Below the pieces are notes generated by a model. That model was not told the DNA's origin and searched no databases. It saw nothing but the letters and a program-made list of their open reading frames with translations. Positions 23,586 to 34,299 of a stretch of DNA of 64,000 bases are shown here, in pieces. The DNA is from Diphasiastrum complanatum (Eukaryota; Streptophyta; Lycopodiopsida; Lycopodiales; Lycopodiaceae), in NCBI GenBank assembly GCA_029204225.1, contig CM055096.1, positions 4,372,014-4,436,013 on the forward strand. Direction: 5' to 3'. The position numbers were made by a program, and so were the translations under genes. Each line of letters starts with the position of its first letter. The stretch's first letter is position 1.

Positions 23586-24404
23586 TTAATTTACTTGGCA
23601 TTGTTCACACTTTTGAACGTATGCCTCAACGTGACCTTTTATTTTTGGCCAATAAAATTCTCTTTTAACAAGGTCGAGCGTCCTCTGTATACCAGGGTGT
23701 CCCGCTCTGGGGCTATCGTGGCACTCGTGCAAGATTTGGGCCCTAATGTCCGCGATATCTGGCACACAGCCTTTTCCTCTACGGAAAAGCAAACCATTCC
23801 GAATGGAATAATCATTAAGTATCTTCTCTTCGTGAGATTTCTTGGAATCCTGCTTTCCAAGGTTGTCTCTCCTTAAAGAGCTTCCTGCCAGGACATCTTG
23901 CCAAATATGACCGAAAAACTCATCAGTCCGACATAGATCTCGCAGAGAAAGATACAACTCAGATTGGAACTCAGCAAAGCATAACTGATTAACTTCTCCA
24001 ATCCCGCTCAAAGCATCAGCGACACAATTTGATGTACCTCGACGGTACTTAATGTCGAATTTGAACTCTTGAATGAGTTCCGACCAGCGGGCCTTACGAC
24101 CCCTAAGGTCCGAGGCATCACAGAAATACTTAAGAGATTCATGATCTGTCATTACCATGAATTTGGATCCATACAAATAATGTCCCCAGATCTTTAACGC
24201 ATGGATAACAGCAAAAAGTTCCTTCTCATAAGTAGAATATCTACTTTGAGCTAGGTCCAACTTCTTGCTCTCGAAAGCCACAGGTCTACCATCCTGGTAA
24301 AGGACTGCACCTACCGCATAGTCACTAGCATCTGTTTCCACTAAGAAAGATCCGCTAGGGTCCACTATGTGTAAGATAGGGGCTGTAGACACCAACATCT
24401 TCAA
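23586..24404 (-). pseudogene. gypsy RNase H and integrase N-terminus
   Basis: Continues the polyprotein in a new frame: LHIVDPSGSFLVETDASDYA (RNase H start, catalytic Asp), ALKIWGHYLYGSKFMVMTDH, FDIKYRRGTSNCVADALS (RNase H end), then the integrase HHCC zinc finger with HECHDSPRAGHPG and CEQCQVN. A further shift leads to the 23268-23558 frame with WESISMNFVFGLPKSGKGHD and VVVDRLTKMAQFIP (integrase core, first Asp region), which stops matching at about 23372. Confidence 0.92.
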
Positions 24405-26551
24405 AGCTTCAAAGCTTTGATTAAGTTCATCAGTCCAAACAACAGGGGGACTGATCTTCGAACGCCTTCCGGCCTCTTCTTATTGACCTTTTTAGTTTTC
24501 CGTTTGGCTTTCTTTACTCCCTTAAGAAGATTCGTTAGAGGCAATGCAACTAAGGCATAGTCTCTAATGAATTTATGGAGAAAGCCTGTGAAGCCCAAAA
24601 AAGATTTTACTTCCGTAATGGTTTTCAGGATAGGCCAATCACGAACTTTCTGGACCTTATCGTAGTCGATCTCAAGACCTCGATCGGAAACGATATGTCC
24701 CAAATACTTGAGTCGAGTTTGAAAGAACTCACATTTAGACTCCTTAGCATAAAGCTTTGCCTGCCTTAGATTATCTAAGACTATACGCAAATGCGCTTCG
24801 TGCTCCTCAAGAGTCTTACTATAGATCAGTATGTCATCTAAAAATACCACGAGAAACTTCCCCAGATATGAACGAAGAATATCGTTCATCATCTGCTGGA
24901 AGGTTGTCGAGGCATTAGTTACACCAAAGAGTAGAACTAAAAATTCGTAATGGCCATACCTAGTACGAAAACCAGTTTTGGAAACATCCCCCTTATGTAT
25001 TCTAATTTGATGGTACCCCGACCTAAGGTCCAATTTGGTGAAATACTTAGCACCATTCAATCGGTCCATTAAGTCGTCCATCCGAGGCAAGGGATAGCGG
25101 TTCTTTAATGTCATTTTATTAAGCTTTTTGTAATCAACACAAAGACGAATACCACCGTCTTTCTTGCCAGTTAGCAAAACAGGAGCTCCCCAAGGGGATT
25201 TACTAGGCCGAATGTGGCCTTTACGTAACAACTCCTTAAGTTGACTAGCAACTTCATCTTCTTCCTTCGGGCTCATCCTGTAGGGAAAAAGCGATACAGG
25301 AGAGCTGTTGGGAAGGAGATCTATGTGATGGTCTACACCCCGTGAGGAGGGAAGACCCTCAGGCAACTGCTCAGGGAATATATCATTATATTCCTCCCTA
25401 AGTCTCTTAAAGATTTTGCCCTCAGGAGAAGATTGTAAATTATCATCAGTAAAGGACAATGCTTTGGGGGAAGACGATACATCAACATTGACATTATGAG
25501 TACTAAAAGCATCTATGTAAGATTCATCTTTCAGATAACATAAATACGAAAAATACTCAGAATTCAAAATACATTCATTCGCTTCATGAGCAGTTACAAA
25601 AGGTAGATCTGGCTCATCGCCTTTAAGGCAAACCAATGAGTCATTATGCAAGAAAGAAATACAATGAGATGCATAGTCTTTCTTTAAGGACTCATTTCTA
25701 GCAAAAAACCACTCTTTTCCTAGAACTACATCCACCTTATCTAGATTCATGACATGAAAAGACAAACTATCTACATAGTCTTGAATCTTCAACGGCACGT
25801 GAGGGACAAAGTGGTCCCAGACTTGCTGCTCTCCACCAGCTGCCATCCTAACCACATACTTGTGGTCACTTGGTGCGGTTGCCAACTGCAGCTTTTGCAC
25901 CAACTTAGCATTAATAAAATTATGCGTAGAACCGTCGTCAAAAAGAATATCCACAGGTTGGCTACCTACGAAGCCATTCATGCGAATGAGGTCGTGAGGT
26001 CCAAACACCGCAGTATTAAAACAACAATTCAAACACATTGTTTCATCCTTAAAAGATACATCAATGCAAGAAATAGAAGAATTACCTGGTGCCTTAAAAG
26101 AGCAGCCACCCTTCTTCCGTCTCTTTGGGCAGTCCTTGGAAAGGTGCCCCTTCTCCATGCAAGAGAAACACAGCCCGTCGCTTTTGGCCTTGTCGAAGTC
26201 CGCTCTCTCCAACCGAGGGCGCTTCTTTTTCTTCCCCGAAGGAGAAGCTTCGACGACCATGCGCTCCTTGCCCTTTTTGAAAGAAGGACCGGCAGAGGAT
26301 TTGTCTTTGGCTTCGGGCTTTGGTTGCTCTTTGCGGGTTATCGTGTGCGTATCGTCGAAAATCCGAGCGAAACGCACAGCATCCTCTAGGGACTGTGGCT
26401 GATTACGGCATACCTCCAACTGATATTCCTTGGGCAAGCCCAAGATGAAATGCAGCTTAAGGAGTACTTCGTCTATGCGGTTAAAAAACCGCGAAGCAGC
26501 CTCTTGGAAGTCTTGTAAGTAGACGTCCAAGGGCTTCGTCCCCACTTGCAA
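24401..26551 (-). pseudogene. gypsy gag-protease-reverse transcriptase
   Basis: An open stretch of 716 codons holding, in order: the C-terminal gag (DVYLQDFQEAASRFF); the zinc knuckle CFSCMEKGHLSKDCPKRR near residue 130; a retropepsin site ILFDDGSTHNFI near 205, where the usual DSGS reads DDGS; and the reverse transcriptase with RLCVDYKKLNK, FTKLDLRSGYHQIRI and FLDDILIYS, the FLDD form of the catalytic YxDD box. The frame leaves the polyprotein near 24460 through a small indel, after which it ends at 24401. Otherwise well preserved for a broken element. Confidence 0.92.
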
Positions 26552-26987
26552 TGTAGCTCTAGGACAGGCATAAAGGCAGCCTTAAAGGCTACCTGGAAGT
26601 CATCCCAAGTGGTTGGGACTGTAGCTCGGTCTTTAAGGTCCTGCCACCAAGAATACGCCTTACCGCGTAAAAACATGATGGCCGTTGAAATACACGAGCT
26701 ATCTGGTAGATCGTGCATGGAGAAATGCGACGTCCATCGATCTAACCAGGCTAACACCACATCTTGGTGTCTGTCCTTCTTCTCTCCGGTAAAAAATTCC
26801 GAAGTAAACATCAGGTTTAGGAGAGCTTGTCGAGACTGGGACATAGCCCGTATCTCAGCCTCCGCCCGTTCATGCTTTGAACGCATGTCCACAATTTGTT
26901 GCTATAACAAATTAATGGCACGCGTCATGTTCTCCATATCAGTCCCGACGGGACTTGGAGCTCTAGTCTCATCCATAGGGGTGTCCA
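26473..26987 (-). pseudogene. gypsy gag, N-terminal part
   Basis: Capsid-type gag. The start is probably the ATG at about 26988 (MDTPMDETRAPSP), with an in-frame TAG near 26905 before QQIVDMRSKHERAEAEIRA. The retrotransposon-gag core follows: FTGEKKDRHQDVVLAWLDRW, then MFLRGKAYSWW and FQVAFKAAFMP. A frameshift near 26545 moves the rest of gag into the next frame. The same N-terminal motif recurs at 37.0 kb in another element. Confidence 0.85.
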
Positions 26988-26998
26988 TGGATAAATGA

Positions 26999-28509
26999 GA
27001 AACTGGCAAAAAACTAGAGGGAAAACGGAGAGCTACAGTGTTAAAACCACAAAAAGAGAAAAGCTAGTGCACAGGGCCTCAAGAAATAATCAACTTGAGA
27101 ACAAGCAACTTGAGAGCAAAAGAACTCTACAACAACTTGGGAGAATGAGGGAAAGGAAGTGAACGTACCTCCTTTACCCCCTCCCCAAAGCTACTCTCCA
27201 CCCTCATGCAAAAAGGACAAGTGGGGCCCAAGAAAGGCCCCATTTGTCCCTTCTAGGCTTTTCTAGCCATGTGGGACCACCAAAAGGTGCCACATGGCTC
27301 ATGGACCCCAAGGATTCCTTAAATACACTTTTGGCCCTTTCTCCCCTCTCAAACTCCTAACGTACTACAGCTCTCTCCCCTCTCATGGAGATCTGCAGGT
27401 ACAGAAGTGGAGGAGGGAGAACGTACAGCCCTTCAAGGACAGGCCATCACCAAGAACAATATTGGTTCTCTTTGCTTGGGGATTACTCAAGCCTTGAGCT
27501 AAAAGTTTAAATTAATAGTCTTAAACTATGAAACTTACACTTAGCAATGTTTTTCAATGCCACCACAAGGTAGGAGGGATGAAAGGTCCGTGGGGAGGCG
27601 CGCTACTCCCCGGCCTGTCACTTCAGCAAATTACTTGCTCAAGGGGAGGTATTTATTACTCCCCCTCCCCCCTCCCCCCATACCTATGCGTTGACAGACA
27701 CCGCAGATAGACTGCGCCCACCTGCACGGATTTCGTGGGAAAGAAAAATCCGTGGTAAGTAACACGGGCTTCTAGGCGCAGGAGTCAGAGCCATAGATAT
27801 AGGCTCTATCTGCGTGCCAAAGGATACAACTTCAAGAAGAAAGAATTTATCAGAAGATAATCAACGGCCTGCAAAAAGAAGTACCTTTCTCTTTGAGCCG
27901 GCTACAAAGCAGCAGTGACTAAAACAACTGAGGAACGAAATTCTCAGCTCAAACTCTGCCAACAAGAATTAAAAGGAGCGAGACAGATTCGAGACTGCAA
28001 TATGCAATTTAAAAGCACTCAAATCCGTAGAACTGCGTGGATACAGCTATGTCAGAACTGATTCTAACAGCTAAAATCCGTGCAAGCTAAATTGAATTCC
28101 AGAAAAAAAATCCTTCTATATATTAGAATGAAAATAATTATAGTATACTTGCTGGCTGAGTGTTAAAAAAAAAAACTCCCACAAACTTTGAATTGAAGTT
28201 TCCTTTCAATCTGAAATGCTTATAAAAACTAATAAGCAGATTATAAACTTTCTTTACCACATTCCAGCACGCTTAACTTTATCAAGTTTTGAATGTTGAA
28301 ATGAAAGGAAAGAAGAAAGAAAAAAAAACTATTGTTAAGAAAATTTGCTAGCTATCAAAGAACTAGATCTTATCTTAACAACAAAAATTTTAACCTCATC
28401 AAAACTAAATTTGAACCAGGTTATCAGAATGCAACCAGACACCTTCCAGTAGGGAATACCGAACCACATTCACACAAAGGGAACGTGTGCACCTTAAGAA
28501 AAATCGACG
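26999..28509 (-). other. Untranslated leader of the gypsy element
   Basis: About 1.5 kb between PBS and gag with no coding domain. It holds a C/T-rich stretch around 27170-27360 and a C-run near 27660. It is long compared with most gypsy leaders, so part of it could be an independent insertion; no insertion ends were found. Confidence 0.4.
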
Positions 28510-28991
28510 GCTTTGATACCAACTGTAACAACTCCCTAAGATCATCGACTGCCTTGAAGGTTCCGCACACCCCATACCAGTGACGACGCACCGTAACCAC
28601 CCAGCCGTAGGGTCACAACCGACCCACCCCCATGCCCTGGAGCAATCGACACAATCATGCCCGGTCAAGCCTCCTACAATACCGGCATCCCATACCACCA
28701 ACCATCGCACTCGGCTCTCCCTAGCACACATCTCCTGGCCTGGAGATACATCCTGGCTAATGCACGTGCTCTCCATCCACCAACTCTCGGGTAGACTGAG
28801 TGAATGGAAAGAGGGAAACCCCACCACTATATAGGCATAGCACAGTGGGTCTCATCAAGCGCAGTCCTGCCGGCGACACTTGACCACCTAGGATGGTGAC
28901 GCGTGGCACCTAGACATGTCGATAACTCCAGTCCTGCGTCATGCCCCTTGCGAGGCCGTCACTGAAGGGCGTATCGTTATGGTACATAACA
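28510..28991 (-). repeat. Gypsy 5' LTR (28524-28991) and PBS (28510-28522)
   Basis: Read on the minus strand the LTR starts TGTTATGTACCATAACG and ends GAGTTGTTACA, 468 bp. After one base comes TTGGTATCAAAGC, the primer-binding site. A CTATATAGTGG TATA-like box lies near 28835. Its first bases resemble those of the LTR at 35716 (TGTTACATACCCATAA), supporting a shared family. Confidence 0.75.
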
Positions 28992-29452
28992 CCATTCCCC
29001 TTCGCTTGAAAGTTCATCAATGCAAGAGTACCACGCTCGTGGTGCTTGCTTCAATCCATATAATGCTTTGTTGAGTTTACAAACCAAATGATCTCTCCCT
29101 GGCTCAACAAACCCTTGAGGTTGCTCTAAATATACCTCTTCATCCAACACTCCATTAGGAAAAGCAGATTTGACGTCCATTTGCTGGATTTTCCATCCAT
29201 AGAAAGCCGAAATTGCAATGATAGAGCGAATAGTTACCTTTTAGCTACAAGTGCGAAGGTCTCCTCAAAGTCTATACCTTCATGCTGCTCAAAACCTCTT
29301 GCAACTAGTCGTGCCTTGTACTTGTTGAGTTGCCCATCCGCTCCATACTTCGTCTTGTGGATCCACTTACATGTGATAGGCGTCTTACCATCAGGTAGCT
29401 CAACCAAGTCCCACATTTTGTTCTTCGATATAGCTTCCAATTCTGTTTCCAT
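28992..29452 (-). pseudogene. copia reverse transcriptase, N-terminal part
   Basis: Frames METELEAISKNKMWDLVELP, CKWIHKTKYGADGQLNKYKA and RLVARGFEQHEGIDFEETFA, then, after a short disrupted stretch, MDVKSAFPNGVLDEEVYLEQ, QGFVEPGRD and ALYGLKQAPRAWY. Matching ends in the FQAKG region at about 28998, where the gypsy LTR begins. The YVDD catalytic box and RNase H are absent. Confidence 0.92.
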
Positions 29453-29503
29453 AGCTGCACACCACTCCTTGTGTTCCTTTGCTTTGTTGAAAGTTTTAGG
29501 TTC

Positions 29504-30513
29504 TTAAGCCGTTAACATGGATCCCATTAGGGCTAGATTCATCTCTAGTCGAGCTGGAGGTTTTCGATTTCTGCTTGATCTCCTAAGCTCTCCCTGCTCA
29601 CTTGATTCGGGAGTATCTCCCTTATTAGCATCACCTGTTATTGACAAGTACCACTTAGGCACTCTCCTAGGAGTCTCATTATTAACCCTGTCTTTTTCCA
29701 TTGGCTCTTCCATATCGACACCAACTTCTTTCTTCACCTGTACTTTGGCTTTATCATCAAAGGAATCGATTGTCGATTTTATTTGGTCATTTTGACCCAT
29801 CTCATCAAAAGTAGCATCTCTGTAAATCACGATCTTTTGTGCATCTGTGTCATACATCCTGTATGCCTTGGCTCTTTCATCATATCCAAGGAAAATACAT
29901 TTAACAGCTTTTGCATCCAGCTTCTTTCGTTTTCATCAGGCACATGAGCGTAAGCATCACAACCAAATACTTGTAAATGAGAAACATTAGTTTTTTTTCC
30001 AGTAAAAGCTTCATAAGATGTCTTACCCTCCACGGACTTTGTAGGACACCGATTCAAGATCTTGATGTCTTTGACAAGACATTTGTCACTGTCAAACTCA
30101 ACCTTGAGTTGTTGATCAGCCATCGTCTCAACAGATAGTAGATTGTTAGCTAAGCCAGGTACATATTGCACATTGCTTATCCGCTTTATCATCCCACTGG
30201 CTAACTTCACTGGTGCCACTCCAAATCCTTTAACAGATAGCAATTGGCCATCGGCTTGCCCAACTTCATCACCATTGTGAGTTTCCTTGAGTTCTGAAAA
30301 CCACTCTTTCCTTGAAGTCATGTGCTTGGACGCACCACTATCAATGTACCAGGTATCCTTGGCTTCATCACTTGTCATTAATGTTGTAATGAACAAGTTT
30401 GAACAATTTTGAGCTCTCACCTGTATCATCTTCATATTGATCATCATTGTATTGATGTTGATTAACATAGTTGTCTTCATAATAATCATCATCAAATTGA
30501 TGTTGATCAGCAT
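29504..30513 (-). pseudogene. copia protease and integrase C-terminal part
   Basis: TWYIDSGASKHMTSRKEWF is the copia protease active site (DSGAS). It continues to VQYVPGLANNLLSV and then at VKDIKILNR jumps straight to integrase C-terminal wording CPTKSVEGKTSYEAFTGKK and LQVFGCDAYAHVPDENERS. The GAG-pre-integrase domain and integrase catalytic core are absent: a clean internal deletion. The following frame MYDTDAQKIVIYRDATFDEM is the integrase/RT spacer with RRSSRNRKPPARL. Confidence 0.88.
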
Positions 30514-31005
30514 AATTTCCCGCTTGCCATTTGCCTTTTCTTTGTTCTATCTCCTTCTGTTTCTTGAAGCATTCACGCTCCCAATGGCCAGGTTTGTTGC
30601 AGTATCTACAATTTCCAGGTTTATTTTGCCTAGAATAGCCACGTCCTTGACCTCGGCCTTGATTCCAATTGCCTCGATTCGGGCCATCATTGGATTGTTC
30701 TTGAAATTGTTGGAACGATCCACGATTTGAGTTTCCACCTCTTGATTGGTGTCTTCCACAACCAAATCTGCCACCACGTCCTCTGACTGCAAGAGCTTGA
30801 TCAAATCCCTTGTTGAAATGACTCAAGTTCTCTTGACGTTGTTCTTCATGTCTTTAATCACTGGCCTTGTCTCTTCACCTGTCACGATCTTCCATAGCTC
30901 CTTTTCCATCAAAATGTTCTTCAGTTTGAATTTCCAAACTGCATAGTTGCCGGCTCCTTCCAATTTGCTTGACTCATTAAGGACACTCTCGCTTAGAGTT
31001 GCCAT
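30368..31005 (-). pseudogene. copia gag (start and zinc-knuckle end)
   Basis: ATG at 31005 opens MATLSESVLNESSKLEGAGN with the copia gag N-terminal pattern YAVWKFKLKNILMEKELWKI, then breaks at about 30825. The next frame gives an Arg/Gly-rich region and the CCHC knuckle CRYCNKPGHWERECFKKQ near 30590. The central gag (UBN2 region) is missing, so this gag cannot assemble. Confidence 0.85.
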
Positions 31006-31079
31006 TACTGGATAGATGAGTCTAAATCACGAAATTTATCACACCACAAAACTATATATTTTTGGTTGTACACCTGATA

Positions 31080-31331
31080 TCAGTACGACGACGCGCGAGT
31101 GTACGACTGCTCGGGATTCTCTTTAGCTTGCGCGCGTGGATCCGATATTGGTACGGATATGCGATATCAGTGTGACACGCGGATGTACAACTGCTCTGGA
31201 TTTTCTTTACCTCTGGCGTGTGGATCCGATATTGGTACTGACTGATATGCGATATCGGTATGACGCGCGGATGTACGACTGCTCTTGGTTTTCTTTACCT
31301 CTGGCGCGTCGATCCGATATTGGTACGGACG
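31080..31331. repeat. Three ~85-bp tandem repeats in the copia leader
   Basis: Three diverged units of about 85 bp share GGATCCGATATTGGTACGGA, GATATGCGATATC and TGTACGACTGCTC. They lie between the copia gag start and its LTR, so they are probably part of the element leader. Confidence 0.85.
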
Positions 31332-31544
31332 AGATGAAAAATAGAGGGAATATAAGAACTTTTAGAGAAAATATTCTAGATTTCAAAATGTGTGATCGTT
31401 CAAAAGACAGAGATCAGTAATGTAAAAAGTATGAAGCCTCCTAACTTTGAATGGCAATACTAGACACTGTCTAGTGTGATTTGCGGTACCCCAAACAAAC
31501 AAATGAGAGATTTCTTGGCAAACCTCTCACACAAATGGCACTTT

Positions 31545-31755
31545 TTACAACAACTAGAAAGTATTGTAAAAATCTCCCCCACTCAACAGATTTTCAATCT
31601 GTCTGATGCTGCCCTGGCCTTTCTGATGCCTTCGGAACTGTGCTTTACACAACAACTAGGAAGTATTGTAAAAATCTCCCCACTCAACAGATTTTCAATC
31701 TGTCTGATGTAGCCCTGGCCTTTCTGATGCCTTCGGGACTGTGTCTTCGTTCCCC
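31545..31755. repeat. Two-copy ~105-bp tandem repeat
   Basis: Units start near 31546 and 31650 and share ACAACAACTA(G/-)GAAGTATTG, AATCTCCCC(C)ACTCAACAG and GCCCTGGCCTTTCTGATGCC. Only a few differences, so the duplication is recent compared with the rest of the element. Probably inside the copia LTR. Confidence 0.9.
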
Positions 31756-32179
31756 ACTGATGATTCTGAGCTCCAAACCTGCAAAATACACCAAAGAAGG
31801 ATTTCTTCTAGCCGTTTTTGTCTCTCCAAGCTTTCACCTCCCGTGAAGGACTATCTCACTTCATTACGGAGCCTGTGACAAGTTGTATCCACTGATCAGG
31901 CACGCAGGTTTATCGCAGCTCTACATGTCAATAATCAGATATGCAACATCAAGCAGTGACCATAAGCAATCACCAAAGAAAGAGGAAGAAGAACACACAC
32001 TATCACTATATCACACTATTGCATACTGAATGTAAAATGTATAAATGAACCCTGAACCCTGATAGAGAGAGAAAACCTACGAGTAGACTAATAGACTAGC
32101 CTACGGCTAATTACAGCTGTCAACATTAATGTACATCGTAAACAGTAACAATGAAGTTTATCATTAATTTCTAACAATC

Positions 32180-32425
32180 TTCACGTTACGGGCCCTGATT
32201 GAGGAAGCTAAGCACAGGTTTACTGCTGTTTTGTGGACTTCGGGAAGGCCTTTGGTTCTGTTCCTCACTCCTTGCTCATTCAGAGACTCCGAGATCTTGG
32301 CTTCTCCACCGACATCATTTTGGCTGTAATGGCACTTTATGAGTGCGTCCTGAAATGTTTCCGGCATAGTACTGGCATCTCTGATCATATTTGGAGTGTG
32401 AAGCAGGGTCGCTCCCTCTCAACGT
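32180..32425 (+). pseudogene. LINE reverse-transcriptase fragment, copy 2
   Basis: FGKAFGSVPHSLLIQRLRDL, GFSTDIILAVMALYECVLKC and GISDHIWSVKQG match copy 1 (6.9-7.4 kb) and the same LINE family, including the palm motif, preceded by a frame-shifted ALIEEAKHR. The YADD box and everything 3' are missing; the sequence changes to an unrelated ORF right after VKQG. It starts at the copia terminus (32176). Confidence 0.85.
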
Positions 32426-32798
32426 TCGAGTGCGTGGAATCCCCAATACACAAGATGCAATTGAGAAAGCCAAAAAAAATTTGACGAATACACTCCAGCA
32501 CAACGATGCTAGCCTGGACAAGGCCTGGAGCACCAAGAAAGATGCGGAAACATTAGTTATCCACTTCTCATCATTAGCACATAGGAGAGATGCTCTCCAT
32601 GATCAAGCCAAGTTGAAAGATACTCGCATATTCTTGGATGAAGATCTGACTTTTGTACAAGTACAAGAACGGGAACAGGCCCGCCAGAAAGCAAAAGATT
32701 TAAGGAAACCTCTCATTTACAGAGACAGGATAATACGTTTCGTAGAAAACAAAGTTAAAGAGGTAGTGGAGACTGTTGTAGTAGAGTTAGAGAAATGA
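32391..32798 (+). CDS. ORF1-like frame, probably from a LINE
   Basis: An intact 135-codon frame; the believable part starts at LPLNVRVRGIPNTQDA (about 32415). Then comes KKNLTNTLQHNDASLDKAW, ETLVIHFSSLAHRRDAL, LKDTRIFLDEDLTFVQVQER and a basic/acidic helical tail to VVELEK. An RxxGxP strand, an 'xVxF' strand and the LKDTRIFLDEDLT motif resemble the RRM-like ORF1 product of some LINEs, which binds element RNA. It directly follows LINE RT copy 2, but in the order RT then ORF1, so it is a rearranged join or a second insertion. Homology is from memory and needs a search. Confidence 0.4.
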   Translation: MECEAGSLPLNVRVRGIPNTQDAIEKAKKNLTNTLQHNDASLDKAWSTKKDAETLVIHFSSLAHRRDALHDQAKLKDTRIFLDEDLTFVQVQEREQARQKAKDLRKPLIYRDRIIRFVENKVKEVVETVVVELEK

Positions 32799-33010
32799 GG
32801 AGTTTTCAGTTCATTTGTAAATGGTCAAAGTACCATGGTTCTCCTTACTCCTCATAGGCTTTTACATAGTACTTTTAGTAGTTTTAGTTTTAGATTGACG
32901 GCACTGATCCGTCTTGTGAAACACACTTGATATGTACTTCCTTGAAATATTTGCCTTTCCGCATGGAAAAAACATTAATACATCTTTCTTTCTTTTTCTT
33001 TTTCTTCTTT

Positions 33011-33036
33011 TTTCTTCTTCTTCTTCTTCTTCTTCT

Positions 33037-33097
<61 letters not shown>
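33011..33097. repeat. (TTC)n followed by (TC)n
   Basis: About 30 bp of TTC triplets run without a break into about 56 bp of TC dinucleotides. Confidence 0.97.
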
Positions 33098-33101
<4 letters not shown>

Positions 33102-34241
33102 ATCATGATTTTTCTCTCCTAAATCTTCCAAATGGCAACGTCTCTAGAACATTCCAAAAGTTCTAGTGCAAGAGTTTTCTAGAATGCTTGAGATAGAGAA
33201 TGTTAGGTGGCCCAATCAAAACCCTTCGAACGTGTGATCTCCATCACTTTTGGCATTCTCCAGTAGGATCTAGGACAGTGATATACAAGATTCCCCTCTA
33301 CTTCAATCCAGGTAGTGCACCCATGTCATCAATCGCATAAGCCACAAAAAGAGCTATTCAAACGGTTGGTAAAGCTGGACAGTAAATTGTGTTCAATAGC
33401 AAAATGAAAAATATTCATTGGGAAAAAATAAAAAACCACTAGCCACATAAAATAGAACCACCGTACAAGAGAGATAATTACAAAAAGAGGGGACAACATC
33501 AAGTTGAGAAAACAACCAAGTCAGATAATAATGTGAAATATTTGTTCATTATCAAGGCTATAACCTTCACCTGGAAGAGCAAGCTCTTTGTGAATAGTAA
33601 TGAGATACTATCAAGGATTCAGGAAATATGGAGCTGAATTCAGAATGCAAAACTGCTTCAATGTAAGTTCTGCAATTCCGATGGTATCTAGATGTGAGGA
33701 ATTTTGAAGCCATGGCCCATGATCGTCATGGCCTGGTCCTGAATGTCCGCTACAAATGATGCGATCCTGAATTTAAAAATGCAGGTCAGAAACCTGAATG
33801 CAATGATGGTTATGAAATGGAGAGCAAAAGTTTCCTGAAAGAATGTGCGTTATCACGTACGAGCGCTTAAAGAATGTAACATGAAATCATCTCCATGAGT
33901 TGCGAGTTATACCCAAACACATTTTTCCAGGTGAGTTGATTGAAACTACGGATTTGAGGAGATACCCAAATTCAAATTCTGATCTACAATGAGAGTGCAA
34001 AACGATGCGAATCTGGCTTTTCATGAAAATTCTTGTGAGAGCGTAGAACCTGGGTGATGTTGAGGTACCTCTCCTGGCTGCAGAAATGAGGGATTCAAAC
34101 ACATATGGAATCAAAACAAATCAGAATGAGTACAATGAGTTATTACAAAGAATACCTGTATTGGTGAGAAATCAGAATGAACACCAGGCAAACGCTTGCT
34201 TGCTGCACGTAAGATTTATTTTGAGGGAAACAGATGTGGCA

Positions 34242-34299
34242 GCGATGGCGATGGCGATGGCGATGGCGATGGCGATGGCGATGGCGATGGCGATGGCGA
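34242..34299. repeat. Perfect (GCGATG)n hexanucleotide array
   Basis: Almost ten uninterrupted GCGATG units. The plus strand is open through it and would code alternating Ala-Met, but no gene context supports translation. Purity suggests recent or ongoing slippage. Confidence 0.97.

Larger units (their letters stand above)
23372..28991 (-). mobile_element. Ty3/gypsy retrotransposon, 5' LTR intact, 3' end lost
   Basis: Orientation minus. The 5' LTR (28524-28991) is followed by a tRNA-Met-type PBS (28510-28522), a 1.5-kb leader, gag with a CCHC knuckle, aspartic protease, reverse transcriptase, RNase H, and the zinc-finger and core start of integrase. The integrase is cut at about 23372, so the 3' integrase, polypurine tract and 3' LTR are missing. 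Gene order protease-RT-RNase H-integrase defines the Ty3 type. The LTR start directly abuts a copia reverse transcriptase, indicating insertion into that older element. Several frameshifts and a stop in gag show it is inactive. Confidence 0.92.
28992..32176 (-). mobile_element. Ty1/copia retrotransposon, internally deleted
   Basis: Minus orientation. A TGTTAGAAATTAATG terminus at 32176 is the likely LTR start; the exact LTR end was not found. Gag starts at 31005, followed by zinc knuckle, protease, only the end of integrase, and the first part of reverse transcriptase, cut at 28992 by the gypsy insertion. Protease joined directly to the integrase C-terminus, with gag also shortened, means internal deletions of more than 1.5 kb of normal copia content. 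The order integrase before RT defines the copia type. Confidence 0.88.

Noticed and set aside
25754-26402. Long plus-strand ORFs of 211 and 112 codons
   Set aside because: Antisense shadows of the gypsy gag-protease region, which has clear domain matches on the minus strand.
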